Made by a program: the position numbers and the translations under genes
Assembly (NCBI RefSeq): GCF_964340395.1
Contig: NC_135559.1
Span: forward strand, 24,817,072-24,881,071
Direction of reading: 5' to 3'
DNA length: 64,000 bases
Origin: Glandiceps talaboti
Lineage: Eukaryota; Hemichordata; Enteropneusta; Spengelidae
The notes under the pieces: model-generated
Seen by the model: only the letters and a program-made list of their open reading frames with translations
Told to the model about the DNA's origin: nothing
Database searches by the model: none
Shown here: positions 23,236-35,699 of the stretch, one piece after another
How the letters are laid out: every line of letters starts with the position of its first letter
How positions within the stretch are numbered: position 1 is the stretch's first letter

Positions 23236-23825
23236 TGTTACGGATGAGAGAATACAACTTTTTAATATTCGCTAAGTTTTGATGTTTTGCGAGGTCACCG
23301 TGAACTCTCAGCTGTCATGAATTAATACTTAGAACAAATGTTTGCATTGTGCGAATAGTATTCTTCTGAGATGACAACATTAAGTTATTAAAAGATCGTT
23401 GATGTCACACTGTAATGAGTGATTACAGACAGTTGGAAGAACAATGACGTGATCACATTGTTTGGCTAGTTTTCATATTTGTCAATATCATTTGCATTGA
23501 ATTAAGGCGACGGTAATACTTCCGTTTTAGTCATTTATGGTGCTGATTATTTTATCACCCAATCATTTGAGTATTGTATATTTTATGTTTATAATGGAAT
23601 AATAAAAGGATGGATTCAGTCTTTGGAAGAGACGGTCTGAGGTCAGGAGCTTCGATCTGCTCCGTGGCCACCTCCAAATGATCCAGGTTAACCATGAACA
23701 TTGTGTGTAGTCTGAGCTAATTCCCTAAAAGTCCAAGTCGATCCCGAGTACAGTGGAGAGAGAGAGAGAGTAACATGGCGGGGGGTTACCTTAACAGTAG
23801 AGGTAACCCCCCACTATTTGTTACA
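23236..23825 (+). repeat. 5' LTR
   Basis: 590 bp, TG...CA. It differs from the 3' copy by scattered substitutions, small indels and only a short (GA)n tract at 23757-23770. Near its 3' part the 5' copy also has a GGGGGTTACC...GGTAACCCCCC inverted pair (23779-23812) that the 3' copy lacks. Confidence 0.9.
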
Positions 23826-25115
23826 TTGGTGGAAGAACCGGCCTTGGACTAGAAGGACCAATGTGTGCGTAATAAGACAAGTTTAAACTTTATGAAGGAT
23901 AATTGACAACCTTTGAGAAGAAAAACAAACAACGCCGCTGGGTGAGTGACAAATCCACGACTCGAGAACTTTTCGAAAGGAAACTTTTAATGATTATGTT
24001 GCAATGGTGGGAATTCAACTCGAACTAGAACTTGTAAAATATTGCAGTGATGGACTAAGACATCTCAGAAGGCGGGATTGTGTTTCAAAGCGTGGAATTG
24101 TGAATAAGTAGACAGCGATAGAGACTTTGACAAACGTTGTAGCAGTGAAATCTTCAACGGGATCGAACAGCTGACAGGCGATTGGAGATATCGCGTATCG
24201 GACGCTGATGCAGACCGAAGCAGTTCGCATGTGAACTACATGTTTAAGACTTTTGAAGGACAAACAACTCATTAATCATACGGTAGTAGAGATTTGCTAA
24301 AGATACATGTAGTGAGCCGAAACGCTACAGATGAATGCGTTTCTCACAAGTTGAGTATGAGGTTGTGATGTAAAGTTCCTACACAGTAAAGGAAGGAACC
24401 ATGTTGATATAGTATTTTATTGAATCTGCAGTACAAGTATAAATATTTGAATTTAAATTTGAGTGTAAAACAGAGATCCGACCGAAATGAGCTGTATTAT
24501 TGTCTATGCAAAATTTCCTTTCAAATTCCACAAGAATTTCTGAAATTCCTCAGATGCTAAAAACCCGTATGATAACTGCTAGTCCAACTTTTTTCAATCG
24601 TAAACGACGTAAAGTTGTTGTTTTTTCACAAAAAAGAATGACACCACTTGTTTAATGAAATGATCATTCATTTCATGATTTTGAGTTGTCATTGAAGAGT
24701 ACCTGTATGATAGATTTTACAAGTCAAAATTCAAAAGGGGTTCATTTTTATCTGGGTAAAAGATAGGCACGGCTGTGTGAGTGATTGTATAGTCTGGCCA
24801 GACGCTGTATGGTAGAGGAGCTATATGACTCTAAAGGTACTTCTTGAATAACCACTCGCATTATCGTCAATGTTGAAAAAGATAATCGCTGCAATTCCAA
24901 TCTTTGAAAGTAAACTGCCTGTCTCGAAACCAGACCGTTTTTCAAGAAATGAGCAGACGTCCATACTATTCCAAGTTTAACTTCTTTAATTGTTTGTACT
25001 TTTCTCCTTTTCTATCGATTTACAAAATCATAAAAAGTGTTTCATTTATGAAAGGCAATTATTTTGAATACTTTAATGTGTGACGGGGACGCCACACTTT
25101 GGGAGGAGGTGATAG

Positions 25116-25799
<684 letters not shown>

Positions 25800-27562
25800 C
25801 TTGCGTCGTGCATTTAACAACAAAGTAAACATATTTCATCTCGAATAAATATACTAGCTATTAGAATACCAATGGGAAACTTCAAGAAGGCGTATCGGGA
25901 CAAGTGCCACAATATATTTGTTGGTCCCATAATACACTAATTGATTCGATTTGCTCCGAGCATATGGAAGTACGCTCCGAGTCATTGCATCATGTAAATG
26001 GAACTGTGACCGACCTAATTTTGTTGTCCATATATAAAATGAGACTGACCTGTAAATTTTTCACAGTTTTCGTTGTGGTCTTGTATTGTCACATGTTTGG
26101 CTTGTGAACACAAGTTTACATCTATTATTGTCTAGGGCGTAATACTCTAGTCCGAGTCTGAAACCCATATAAAACCTAAGAAACTCGCATTCGGATCGGA
26201 CAGAACAGAAGTAGGTCTCATAAACTTGTTGGGGACTCGAATTATTGCTTGTTTTTATCACGGTATACAGGTGATTATTATATATCGGTAGAGGGGTAGT
26301 GTTGTCAAGTTTTGTGCAGTCACCGCGGCCGCGGCAGTAAGCTTATACTAGGATAGTTCCGCCGATCAAAGCTGAAGCAGTGTATGGAATCGAGAGAGCA
26401 CGGCGCACATTCGTGTCTGGTTAAATTTATCCACGTGTTGATGTAATCCATATTTATCAATCAGATATATTGTAAAATTCTTCAAGTCGTACAGAAATAA
26501 CGTCTCTAACTTCAAAACAAACACTGAGAAACTGGACCGGACGTGGCTAGCCAAGTATCTAGTTGCAGGCTTTCTTTCATAACCATGTGCTGGGGTCACG
26601 ACCTTGATTGCCGACGTCAATATTGTCCAATCATATTTAATATCATGAACACATCGCGATATTTGATTTGTTGGTTTCCTAAACTGTATACTTCGAATAC
26701 CATGATTCGTTACAGAATTCTTCTAATGAATATTAAATAGGCTTGTTGCATTAAATTAAGTGATATTGCAACAAGGGAAACCATACAAGTTTTCTTCCAG
26801 ACGAGTTGCTAAAGTCATGTAAATGACAGCACTAAAGTCCCGAAATTTCCTCAATTCTTTACAATTTTATTGCTGATAATATGGCAATCTAATAGCTAGT
26901 ATATTTATTCAAGATAAATATGTTTACTTTGTTACTAAATGCGCCGTTCAAAAGGCGACATCAGTGAGTATAGTCGAGTATAGTGGGCTATAATATGCTG
27001 TCGACGCCATGCCTGTCGAAGATATTGTAATGCTTCTCCTCGGCAAATAATAAAAAAATCAGATAAATAAATTGAAACACGCGAGCGACATTACAAGTGT
27101 TTATGTATATCTACACTATAGTCTAGCCGTTTTGATTTATTTTGCCATAATATGGGGAGATAATATTTTAGCATTTATACCCACAGACACTGCCAATTAG
27201 TCAGAAAGTGTGAGTAAATATTTTGTCACAATGCTGTTGAGTTTTGTTCACCTAGTGACTACGCTCGTCATAGTCTTGGTGCTAACGTGTACCCCTTATG
27301 ACGTCATAAAATCCCGTCGTCTAGCTGGGACCGGAAATACCCGAAAACTCTCGAAGTAAATCCGAAGGGAAGTGACTGAAAAAAGGTCATTTTAAGGTGT
27401 TTGCAGACGCTTTTGAAAAGTTTTAAAACCAGAATGCATTTCACAAACATGTCGTCTAGCAAATTAGCGATAGTGAATCTGAGCATTTTGAATCACCTTT
27501 AAAGTACTGAGACGAGCCAAATACAGGCACCCGGGGCGTGACACCCACAAGCTTTCCGCAAC

Positions 27563-27985
27563 AACTATCTGTGACAATACCTGTTACTATAGTTATCTCT
27601 GATAATATCTGTTACTATAGCTATCTCTGACACTACCTGGTACTATAGTTATCCCGGACAATGCCTGTTACTGTTACGGCATTAAATCTCCCAATACTAG
27701 AATGTATTTCGTGCAACTCTAGAATGTATTAAATGCATTTATTACAAGCTCCCTGGACCGTCCGCCCGATCTTAGAATGTATTTCGTGCAGTCATAGAAT
27801 GTAAAAAATGATTTCTAACTTCTGTTAAAAAAAATGTAAAACGTGCATGAGTTAAATGTAAAAATGTATTTCCTGCAAAATATATGACTTCTGGCCATGG
27901 ATGCAATACCTGTTACTATAGTTATCTGTGACAATACCTGTTACTATAGCTATCTCTGACAATACCTACTGTAGTTATCAATGAC
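27563..27985. repeat. 28-bp minisatellite interrupted by an insertion
   Basis: Units of about 28 bp around CTGTTACTATAGTTATCTC occur four times at 27563-27675 and three times at 27903-27985. The intervening 230 bp contain the word TAGAATGTATTTCGTGCA or close variants three to four times and share nothing with the array, so they look inserted. Confidence 0.75.
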
Positions 27986-28130
27986 AATGTGTACACACAG
28001 GCACCGTCACTGTGTCCACAATTTTTACCAGTTACATGTACTTCCGGGTCACTAACACGTGACTTGTGGGATTCCACTTCTGTACGTCTGGGAAATCGCT
28101 TCTGTCAGAGAAATCGTTTCTGTTGCGGAA

Positions 28131-28422
28131 ATGTCTGACATCGCGGAAATTGCTTTGAAACTCTTATCATTGAGAGAGCTGAAATTGCTTTGAACTCTAT
28201 CATTGAGAGAGTTGAAATTGCTTTGAACTCGTTCATTGAGAGCGCGGAAATTGCTTTGAACGCCCAGTCATTGAGAGCGCGGAAATTGCTTTGAACGCCC
28301 AGTCATTGAGAGCGGTGAAATTGCTTTGAACTCTATCATTGAGAGCGCGGAAATTGCTTTGAACTCTGTCATTGAGAGCGCGGAAATTGCTTTGAACGCC
28401 CAATCATTGAGAGCGCGGAAAT
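28131..28422. repeat. 33-35-bp minisatellite
   Basis: About eight units read GCGGAAATTGCTTTGAACGC or GCTTTGAACTC followed by a CATTGAGAGC-type end. Two subtypes (AACGCCCAGT and AACTCTAT) alternate. Confidence 0.85.
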
Positions 28423-28472
28423 GTACCCCTCGTCTGCCGTACATAATACTTTAACTGACTCCACGAGGTTAA

Positions 28473-28853
28473 GTGTTTAAGGCTTACTGTAAGTTCAAAT
28501 CCCTTCTTGAACCGGAAAAGTATTTGGATCAGTTGAGTTATAATCGTAAACGAATTTTAGCAAATTTCCGTTGTTCAACCCATAAACTTAATATTGAAAT
28601 CGGTCGTCACCTGAAATTGCCAGTTGAACAGAGAATTTGTATGCACTGTAAGGAAGTAAAAAATATCTCCAAAATAGAGAATGAATTTCACTTTGTGTTC
28701 CAGTGTCCACTGTATGAGGACATCAGATACACATGCTTACCATTGTCATGGAGAACAAATGTACATGCAAATAAGTTAGTTGAACTTTTGTGTTCACTTA
28801 ATCTGGCCGTACTGTGGTGTATTGCGTATTGTCTCCGACCATTTTTGTTATAG
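28473..28853 (+). pseudogene. LINE C-terminal zinc-finger tail
   Basis: An open frame of 126 codons encodes FKSLLEPEKYLDQL, NRKRILANFRCSTHKLNIEI, RICMHCKEV, EFHFVFQCPLYEDIR and a hydrophobic end. The FR-S-H-L-IE-G block and the C-x2-C...H-x4-C finger match the fragment at 17450-17791, so it comes from the same LINE group. The RT is missing (5' truncation). Confidence 0.75.
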
Positions 28854-29117
28854 TTTTTGATGGATAGACATGTCTTACGTTGTGGAAGTTATTTGACCTA
28901 GGAGCGTGAAGTACTGACTGTACTTTGCTGTGTCCATCCACTTTTGACATGTGATTGGCATGACACAGTAATTGTTCAGGTAGACAAAACAATGGAAACA
29001 AAAATAGCAACATTATAATGAGCGTTGCGTCTTTTTACTTTGATATGATTGCGACTGTATGTACATGTGATGCATCACAATGAAAACGATCGACTCCCAG
29101 CAACATGGAAATCAAGG

Positions 29118-29166
29118 CTAATGGTATTCGGCGAAACAAAACGAAACGAAACAAGTCTTATGGTAT
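29118..29166 (+). repeat. GAAAC-rich repeat end
   Basis: The text TGGTATTCGGCGAAAC followed by AAACGAAACGAAAC and AAGTCTTATGGTAT matches the pair at 33709-33770 and 35431-35470. It may be one end of an unidentified element. Confidence 0.5.
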
Positions 29167-29379
29167 ACAACAAAGTTTCACACAAACTCTGTCCTTTGAT
29201 GACTCCTTTGGAAATGTTGGCTGCTAAATTATTAAATATATAATTCTAAATGTAAAATTGATAAATATTTGTGAAGTCTACACAGTGATATCATTCACAG
29301 GCTGGATAGTCATATTTGAATTTGCTTCGCGAGTTCATGTCATATGTTGGTTTGGAACTTAGATAATTATATAATTTGT

Positions 29380-29560
29380 GTTACAACAGATAGCACTGAC
29401 TCATATATGTTATAGGTTAGGAAATCGTTTTACAATTTTTTTTCATGTTTTATGTCAAATTTTGTCAAAAATACACATAATACAGGATTGGGTTAATATA
29501 GTAATGGATATTCATAAAATTACCACTTTTTTGAGCTCATGCAAATTGTGTAGAGAGGCG
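29380..29560 (+). repeat. interspersed repeat (family R) fragment
   Basis: It shares AACAGATAGCACTGACTCAT, ATGTTTTATGTCAAATTTTG, an ACATAATA word and CCACTTTTTTGAGCTC with the two longer copies at 35700-36034 and 36431-36640. There is no coding potential. Confidence 0.55.
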
Positions 29561-30065
29561 CAAGCAGCTTGGAAAGGGCTAGGAGTCTAAAAAAAGAAGA
29601 CAGAAAATGAGAGGCAGAAAAACATGAAGAAAAGATCATTTTAATTTGTACTTGTTTTTTAATCGACCGACAGCTACTTGCTATGAAAAAGTAGTGAGAA
29701 AAAAATAGGTATGTTACAACATTTATAAAGAGATAATACCTCCAGGGACGTCCTCAAGACAAAATAATAATGGTTTACATCTCAAATTTACAGACATATA
29801 CAAAGACGAATTCTTATAACTTCAAAGCTCAACTTGAACTTCTTTATTTAACAACAAATTCCAAGTAATCATGCCATTCATTTGCATGCAATAAGCACCT
29901 GCAATCTGGCTGAAAAGGCAGGTTAAAAGTTTACAAAATACAGAACATCACCACCATAAAATGGTTGATAACTGTCTTCAGAACACAATATGCTCATAAA
30001 GTGTAAGTTTATGAAAAGGCAAACTTTATGCTAATAAAAGTAATAATATAACAAACAAAATTTGA

Positions 30066-31620
30066 CCAGAGTTTAATACACCGAATGCCTCTCATAAGAG
30101 CAAAAACATAGATTTTTGGTCCTACACACATTTTTGTAATGCAAAATGCTGATATATTGTACATGATGTACCCCTTAATTGGAAAATTAATTATATGAAT
30201 CTATACCAGATTTAAACTTAATGCCTCTCGTGAGGGCAAAACCATATATTTTTGGGCCTACACACATTGTTGGAATGCAAACCTCTGAACTATAGCTATT
30301 ATACATGATGTATTGAAAGTTAATGATTCAAAACTGTATGAAGTTTGAAGCTTACATAGTAATCATATTGTATAATTATTTTAAAAAAATCATTAATTAT
30401 GCAAATTAACCATTCAGCTAATAAGTTACATCATCTAGCTTTAATGACGCAAGCACATCGTTAGCATTAATGCATGTACTAAATTATAAATTATATGGAA
30501 TTTGAAGCCTGGATTCCACAGATATAGCTCAATTACTGGAGATCGTTAATAATGCAAATTATTCATTAAAAATAAAAGCTACATGAAAAAACCATATGTG
30601 CGCATTGTTATGGTTGACATATGTACTAAATTATATGAAATTTGCATTTTACATCCTTATGATAAAGCCTAATTACCAAATATCGCTAATTATGCAAATT
30701 ACAGATACAGATAGATACTTTATTGCCATGTGTTTAAAAAAAAACATTGGAAAATGACCTTTCATGAGCGCCCCATATTAAGTGTAAATGGAAAAGTGGC
30801 TGAACATTATCTAAATAAACATTAAAATGATTGATCATGACTGGTTTAAAATTCGGATTACAGAGGGATAAAAACTCTTCCTAAAACGTTCAGACGATGT
30901 CATAATGCTGCGATAACGTCGACCAGAGCGTAAAATATTAAAAAGACTATTTGCAGGATGGCTAGAATCCTTCAAAATGGAAGTAGCCTTACGTAATGAC
31001 CTCGAGTGGTATATGGAGTCAAGTGTTGGCAGATCAGTACCGATTATTCTCTCTGCCATGCGGACAATTTTCTCGAGTGAAGACAGTTCATCCGATGTGA
31101 TGTTGCCAAGTTGTTGCCTGTTATAAACAAACGTAGTGGGAACTGCTGGTGTAAGTAGGAGGATTGAAAGCACGAATAATAGGAGAAGTGTCGCCATGGT
31201 ACGGCGCCATCTTGAATTACTCATTAAAACTAGTAAAACTATGCTAACACCCTTTCTTTTCTTTTCTTTTTTTTTTTTTGGAAAGTGCAGTTTCTTAGGG
31301 TTAGTGTATGTGCCAAATTATATGGAATTTGAGGAGTGCATGAGACAGCTTAATGACTGAATATCCTTAATTATTCAAATTACTCAGTAATGGTAAAAGT
31401 TGTATCAACAAACATCATAGGACAGGTGCATATTATTACGGTTGATATATGTACCATATTATATGAAATTTGCGGCTTGAATTATTAAGATACAGCCTAA
31501 TTACCTAAACTTCATTAAAACTAAGCTACACCAACAAGTTTTATAGTACATATGCAATTTGTTATGGTTAACGTATATACTGAATTATATTGAAATAAAA
31601 GTATGTAGTCTTATATAGCG
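30066..31620 (-). mobile_element. Helitron-family copy or copies with tandem body, split by a LINE derivative
   Basis: Two minus-orientation 3' termini are seen at 30066 (hairpin CTCT/AGAG) and 30206 (CCTC/GAGG), each ending CTGG then T. From 30350 to 30700 and from 31290 to 31615 come units of about 140 bp with ATTATGCAAATTA, TATGTACTAAATTATAT and GATA-AGCCTAATTACC words. The LINE derivative at 30702-31240 sits between two such units. The 5' end could not be placed. Confidence 0.6.
30702..31240 (-). pseudogene. internally deleted LINE with an intact short ORF
   Basis: The minus-strand ORF at 31224-30835 has 129 codons. It starts with a signal-peptide-like segment (MATLLLLFVLSILLLTPAVP), continues with TTFVYNRQQL, a phrase typical of the N-terminal start of LINE ORF2, and then passes directly into a LINE C-terminal tail: SSLEKIVRMAERIIG, LPTLDSIYHSRSLRKA, ILKDSSHPANSLF, LRSGRRYRSI and SFYPSVIRILN. 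Endonuclease and RT are absent between the two parts. The upstream AAGATGGCGCCG and the 3' tail (AATAAAGTATCTATCTGTATCTG when read in pieces) fit LINE ends. Whether the short ORF is translated is unknown. Confidence 0.65.
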
Positions 31621-31794
31621 GGAAATTAATTCGTTTGAGAATCAAACCAGATAACTGATAGACAGCAGAGATGTACGGGTTTCTAACTCTGAAATTAATG
31701 GACATTGTACGTAAGGGGTAAACCATTTGATCTCTGGGGTTGGGGTATTTTTAGAACGTTCATCAACATTTGTATTATACATTTTCTTCTGAAA

Positions 31795-31935
31795 ATTATT
31801 ACAAATATCGGTAAATTTTATTGAAAATGTAGTTCACAAACATATTACAAATGTCAGTTTATTACAAATATCGGTAATTATATTACAAATTTCGGTTGAT
31901 TACAATAATGTCGGCATTTATTACAAATATCGGTT
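31795..31935. repeat. short tandem of ATTACAAATATCGGT
   Basis: Six imperfect copies of ATTACAAATATCGGT or ATTACAAATTTCGGT occur at intervals of about 19-35 bp. Nothing else is recognised nearby. Confidence 0.6.
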
Positions 31936-33110
31936 GTACAAGGCACCCCCTCCTGCAGTAGAGAGAATTTTTTGACATATTACAGTTGTTCGGGAGTCAT
32001 TTCACGGCACCCCCCCCCCCCACCACCACCAAATCGGAAGAAATCGGAAAAGAACATGGTAAAAAGAAGACGGTTCGAGGTCAATGTAATACTTATTAAA
32101 CTTCTGAATCGAAATTCTTAAAGGATACTATTTTTTCTTTATTCATCTGCGCATTAGTGTGTGAAATTTCAGCATGATATATTCATATTTGACGAAATTG
32201 AAACGCTATTTCACTTGTTTGTGTTGTTATCTCCGCGCACGTTGTAAACCTATTGAAAAATGCTATGATTTCACAAGCGACTACAGGACTGACTATTTGC
32301 CTGTTCAAAATTTTCAGTTTTCCTCCCAACTTTATAAAATTTCAGATGATAAATGATACATTGGTGTTTTACTCCTGTAAAATGACATTTAATACACACC
32401 CTCAGACAACTTCTAATGCAAAAGAAACAATTACATAGGCTTGGTGTTTCACTCATGGACCATTACGTTCTTGACACAGAGCTAGAGATGTATTTCAACT
32501 CGCGACTACCAATAACAGAGACACAATAAACACAGCAGGATCCTTAATGCCCAATCACACTGATCACTGATACCCTTGCTATTCTGTCAAAGTGCAGTAA
32601 AAGCAGGCTACTAGTACTAATGAAACATTACACATGTACTTGATGCTTTTAATGACTGCAATTGTTTATTTTCTCACTGATGATCAACAACATAACAACT
32701 TGCAATTGACTACTTCTACATCCCCCACAGTGCATGGCACGTCTATACGTAATTGTTTCTTATGCATTCGAAGTTGTTGAAGGGTATGTATTAAATGCTA
32801 TGTTATATCTGTGAAATACAAAGCCCACATCTTAGCTCTAAACTTCTCTCTAAATTCGTATCGTTTTAGTTTGTTTTAATTTCGTTCTCTCTGCAAAGTT
32901 GCCTCAGGTCGACCATACATCAGTCAAGGCAGGTCTGTCCTGACCTGACCTGCAATCGGTCAGCAAATCGGTGTCAACATTTGTACAGAAAAAGACACCA
33001 GAGAAGGACCAATATAAAATATACATATTTTTAAAGATATACACAACATTTTATTGGGTTTAATGAAGTTGCTTTATATATTAATTGATTGGACTTGATA
33101 GGAGAGTGTA

Positions 33111-33186
<76 letters not shown>

Positions 33187-33735
33187 TATTTATTTGCCAG
33201 AGGTTGAAAAAAATTTTTACATATCAAGTGAGGAAAATGAAATAATCAAGTAATCACATCGCCAATGAGAAAAAAAAAAGTATATATAAAAGAAATAACT
33301 TGAACTTCTGGCTGGACCACAAAAATAGTTTGTTCAAACTAGTCAAGTTCGAGGCCCAAGGAAAACATATACAGTAATATGATATAAAAATAACCGAAAA
33401 AACTTGAAATAACAGACCAAAACGAAAGCTTGCCAACTTACTTACATCTTACTAACGTATAAAAAGCACATGGTGGTGTCAAAGGTTATTGTTATAATTA
33501 ATGGCGTCTACCATGAGGTTCTAAGAAGTACACTTGCACGCCAAATTCGAGCTCATAAACTTAAACAATGAAGTTATCAAAAACGTCTATATACCCTGCC
33601 AGGAATGAAATCCAGATTTTCATGAAAATAACCAAGATAATGCATGCCAAAACCTTAAGTCGAAAATCGAGGGGAGTGGAGAACACCAAGCCAAGAATCT
33701 CATCCCAAATTGGTATTCAACGAAACGAAACAAGG
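31936..33735. other. no gene; microsatellite at 33116-33186
   Basis: No coding feature is supported. There is a C run with CACCACCACC at 32009-32031 and a (CA)n(TA)n microsatellite at 33116-33186. The remainder is AT-rich. Confidence 0.5.
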
Positions 33736-35470
33736 CTTATGGTATTCAGTGAAACGTAACGAAACGAAAAATGTTAGGACATATTGTACCTATTGTTGAT
33801 CCATTTAGGTCTACAAATCTCAATTTTGGTCAAAAACTTATATCTTAAAAACTACATATGGTATGGGGCTGAAACTTGGTGAGGATGTTCCTGTAGATGT
33901 TGTTCTGTAGTTATTGTTCAAAACTGGCCTTAGTAACCATGACCATGCCCTTAGCAACAATGAAATGGTGATGCACATTACAAAAATAACAACAGGGATG
34001 GGTAGGTAGGTAAGTAAGTAGATATTTTTTAAATGTATGCAAATATGCCTAGCAACAAGACCATGCCCATAGTAACAGCCACACAGTTAAGTATATTGTA
34101 AAGATATTGACAAACATTAATTAGCAAGGGAATAAACATTCAACAAAGGTTTGCAAATACACCTAGCAACAAGACTATGCCCATAACAACAAATAAATGG
34201 TGGTACCTATAGCAAGGATAACAACAGTAATCAACAGACAAGTGAATAATCATTTATAAAATGTATGCAAATATGACCAGCAATGAGAGTATGTCAAATA
34301 CACCTAGCAACAAGACTATACCCATAGCAACAAATGAATGGTGGTACCTATTGCAAGGATAACAACAGTAATCAATAGACAAGTGAATAAACATTCATAA
34401 AATGTATGCAAATATGACCAGCAATGAGAGTATGTCAAATACACCTAGCAACAAGACTATACCCATAGCAACAAATGAATGGTGGTACCTATTGCAAGGA
34501 TAACAACAGTAATCAATAGACAAGTGAATAAACATTCATAAAATGTATGCAAATATGACCAGCAATGAGAGTATGTCAAATACACCTAGCAACAAGACTA
34601 TACCCATAGCAACAAATGAATGGTGGTACCTATAGCAAGGATAACAACAGTAATCAACAGACAAGTGAATAATCATTTATAAAATGTATGCAAATATGAC
34701 CAGCAATGAGAGTATGTCAAATACACCTAGCAACAAGACTATACCCATAGCAACAAATGAATGGTGGTACCTATTGCAAGGATAACAACAGTAATCAACA
34801 GACAAGTGAATAATCATTTATAAAATGTATGCAAATATGATTAGCAATGAGAGTAAGTCAAATACACCTAGCAACAAGACTATACCCATAGCAACAAATG
34901 AATGGTGGTACCTATTGCAAGGATAACAACAGTAATCAACAGACAAGTGAATAAACATTTATAAAATGTATGCAAATATGACCAGCAATGAGAGTATGTC
35001 AAATACACCTAGCAACAAGACTATACCCATAGCAACAAATGAATGGTGGTACCTATTGCAAGGATAACAACAGTAATCAACAGACAAGTGAATAAACATT
35101 CATAAAATGTATGCAAATATGACCAGCAATGAGAGTATGTCAAATACACCTAGCAACAAGACTATACCCATAGCAACAAATGAATGGTGGTACCTATTGC
35201 AAGGATAACAACAGTAATCAACAGACAAGTGAATAAACATTCATAAAATGTATGCAAATATGATTAGCAATGAGAGTATGTCATGGCAACAGTCAAATGA
35301 TAGCATATATATGGTAAAGTGCCAATTTAATTTCCCCATTTAAGAGATTTGACACTATCCCCACTAACTATCATGAGGGATGCTGATATAACATATGTTA
35401 TAAGCCTCCTAAAAAAAATTCAGTTGCATTATTTCGTTTCGTTTTGCTGAATACCATAAGCCCTTCAAAA
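33709..35470. repeat. GAAAC-rich inverted pair enclosing an HL1 array
   Basis: GGCTTATGGTATTCAGTGAA followed by an AACG-rich tract at 33735-33770 is mirrored at 35431-35470 (TTTCGTTTCG, then TTTTGCTGAATACCATAAGC). The mirrored stretches are about 40 bp. They may be the ends of one element about 1.75 kb long into which HL1 inserted, or two independent repeats. Confidence 0.45.
33815..35316 (-). mobile_element. HL1 copy with expanded 140-bp tandem array
   Basis: This minus-orientation HL1 copy lacks the 3' hairpin but has the TTTTGGTCAAAAAC block at 33830 and the usual tandem words (CCTAGCAACAAGAC, CCCATAGCAACA). From about 34140 to 35290 one unit has amplified to about eight near-identical copies with a 140-bp period (ACAAATGAATGGTGGTACCT marks each). 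The copies differ at few sites, so the amplification is recent compared with the family. Confidence 0.8.
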
Positions 35471-35699
35471 CTTTGTCGGATTTTAAATTTCTATCCATAA
35501 ACAAACGATATACAGTATCAAGTCGCCTATGTCAACTTGTACTCAAATGTATGTGTACACATTTGGAGATTTTGTGATGAAAGACTGAACCAAGTTGTGT
35601 AGATTGAATTCTCAAGGACTGTTGGTATTTTAGGTATTTGCAATTTATACTGGCGAGTTTTAGAAGTGCATAACTTTGGTACAGATAATTTCAAAAATC

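Noticed and set aside
34140-35290. CRISPR or gene array
   Set aside because: The 140-bp units are contiguous, derive from the HL1 internal tandem region, and have no unique spacers.
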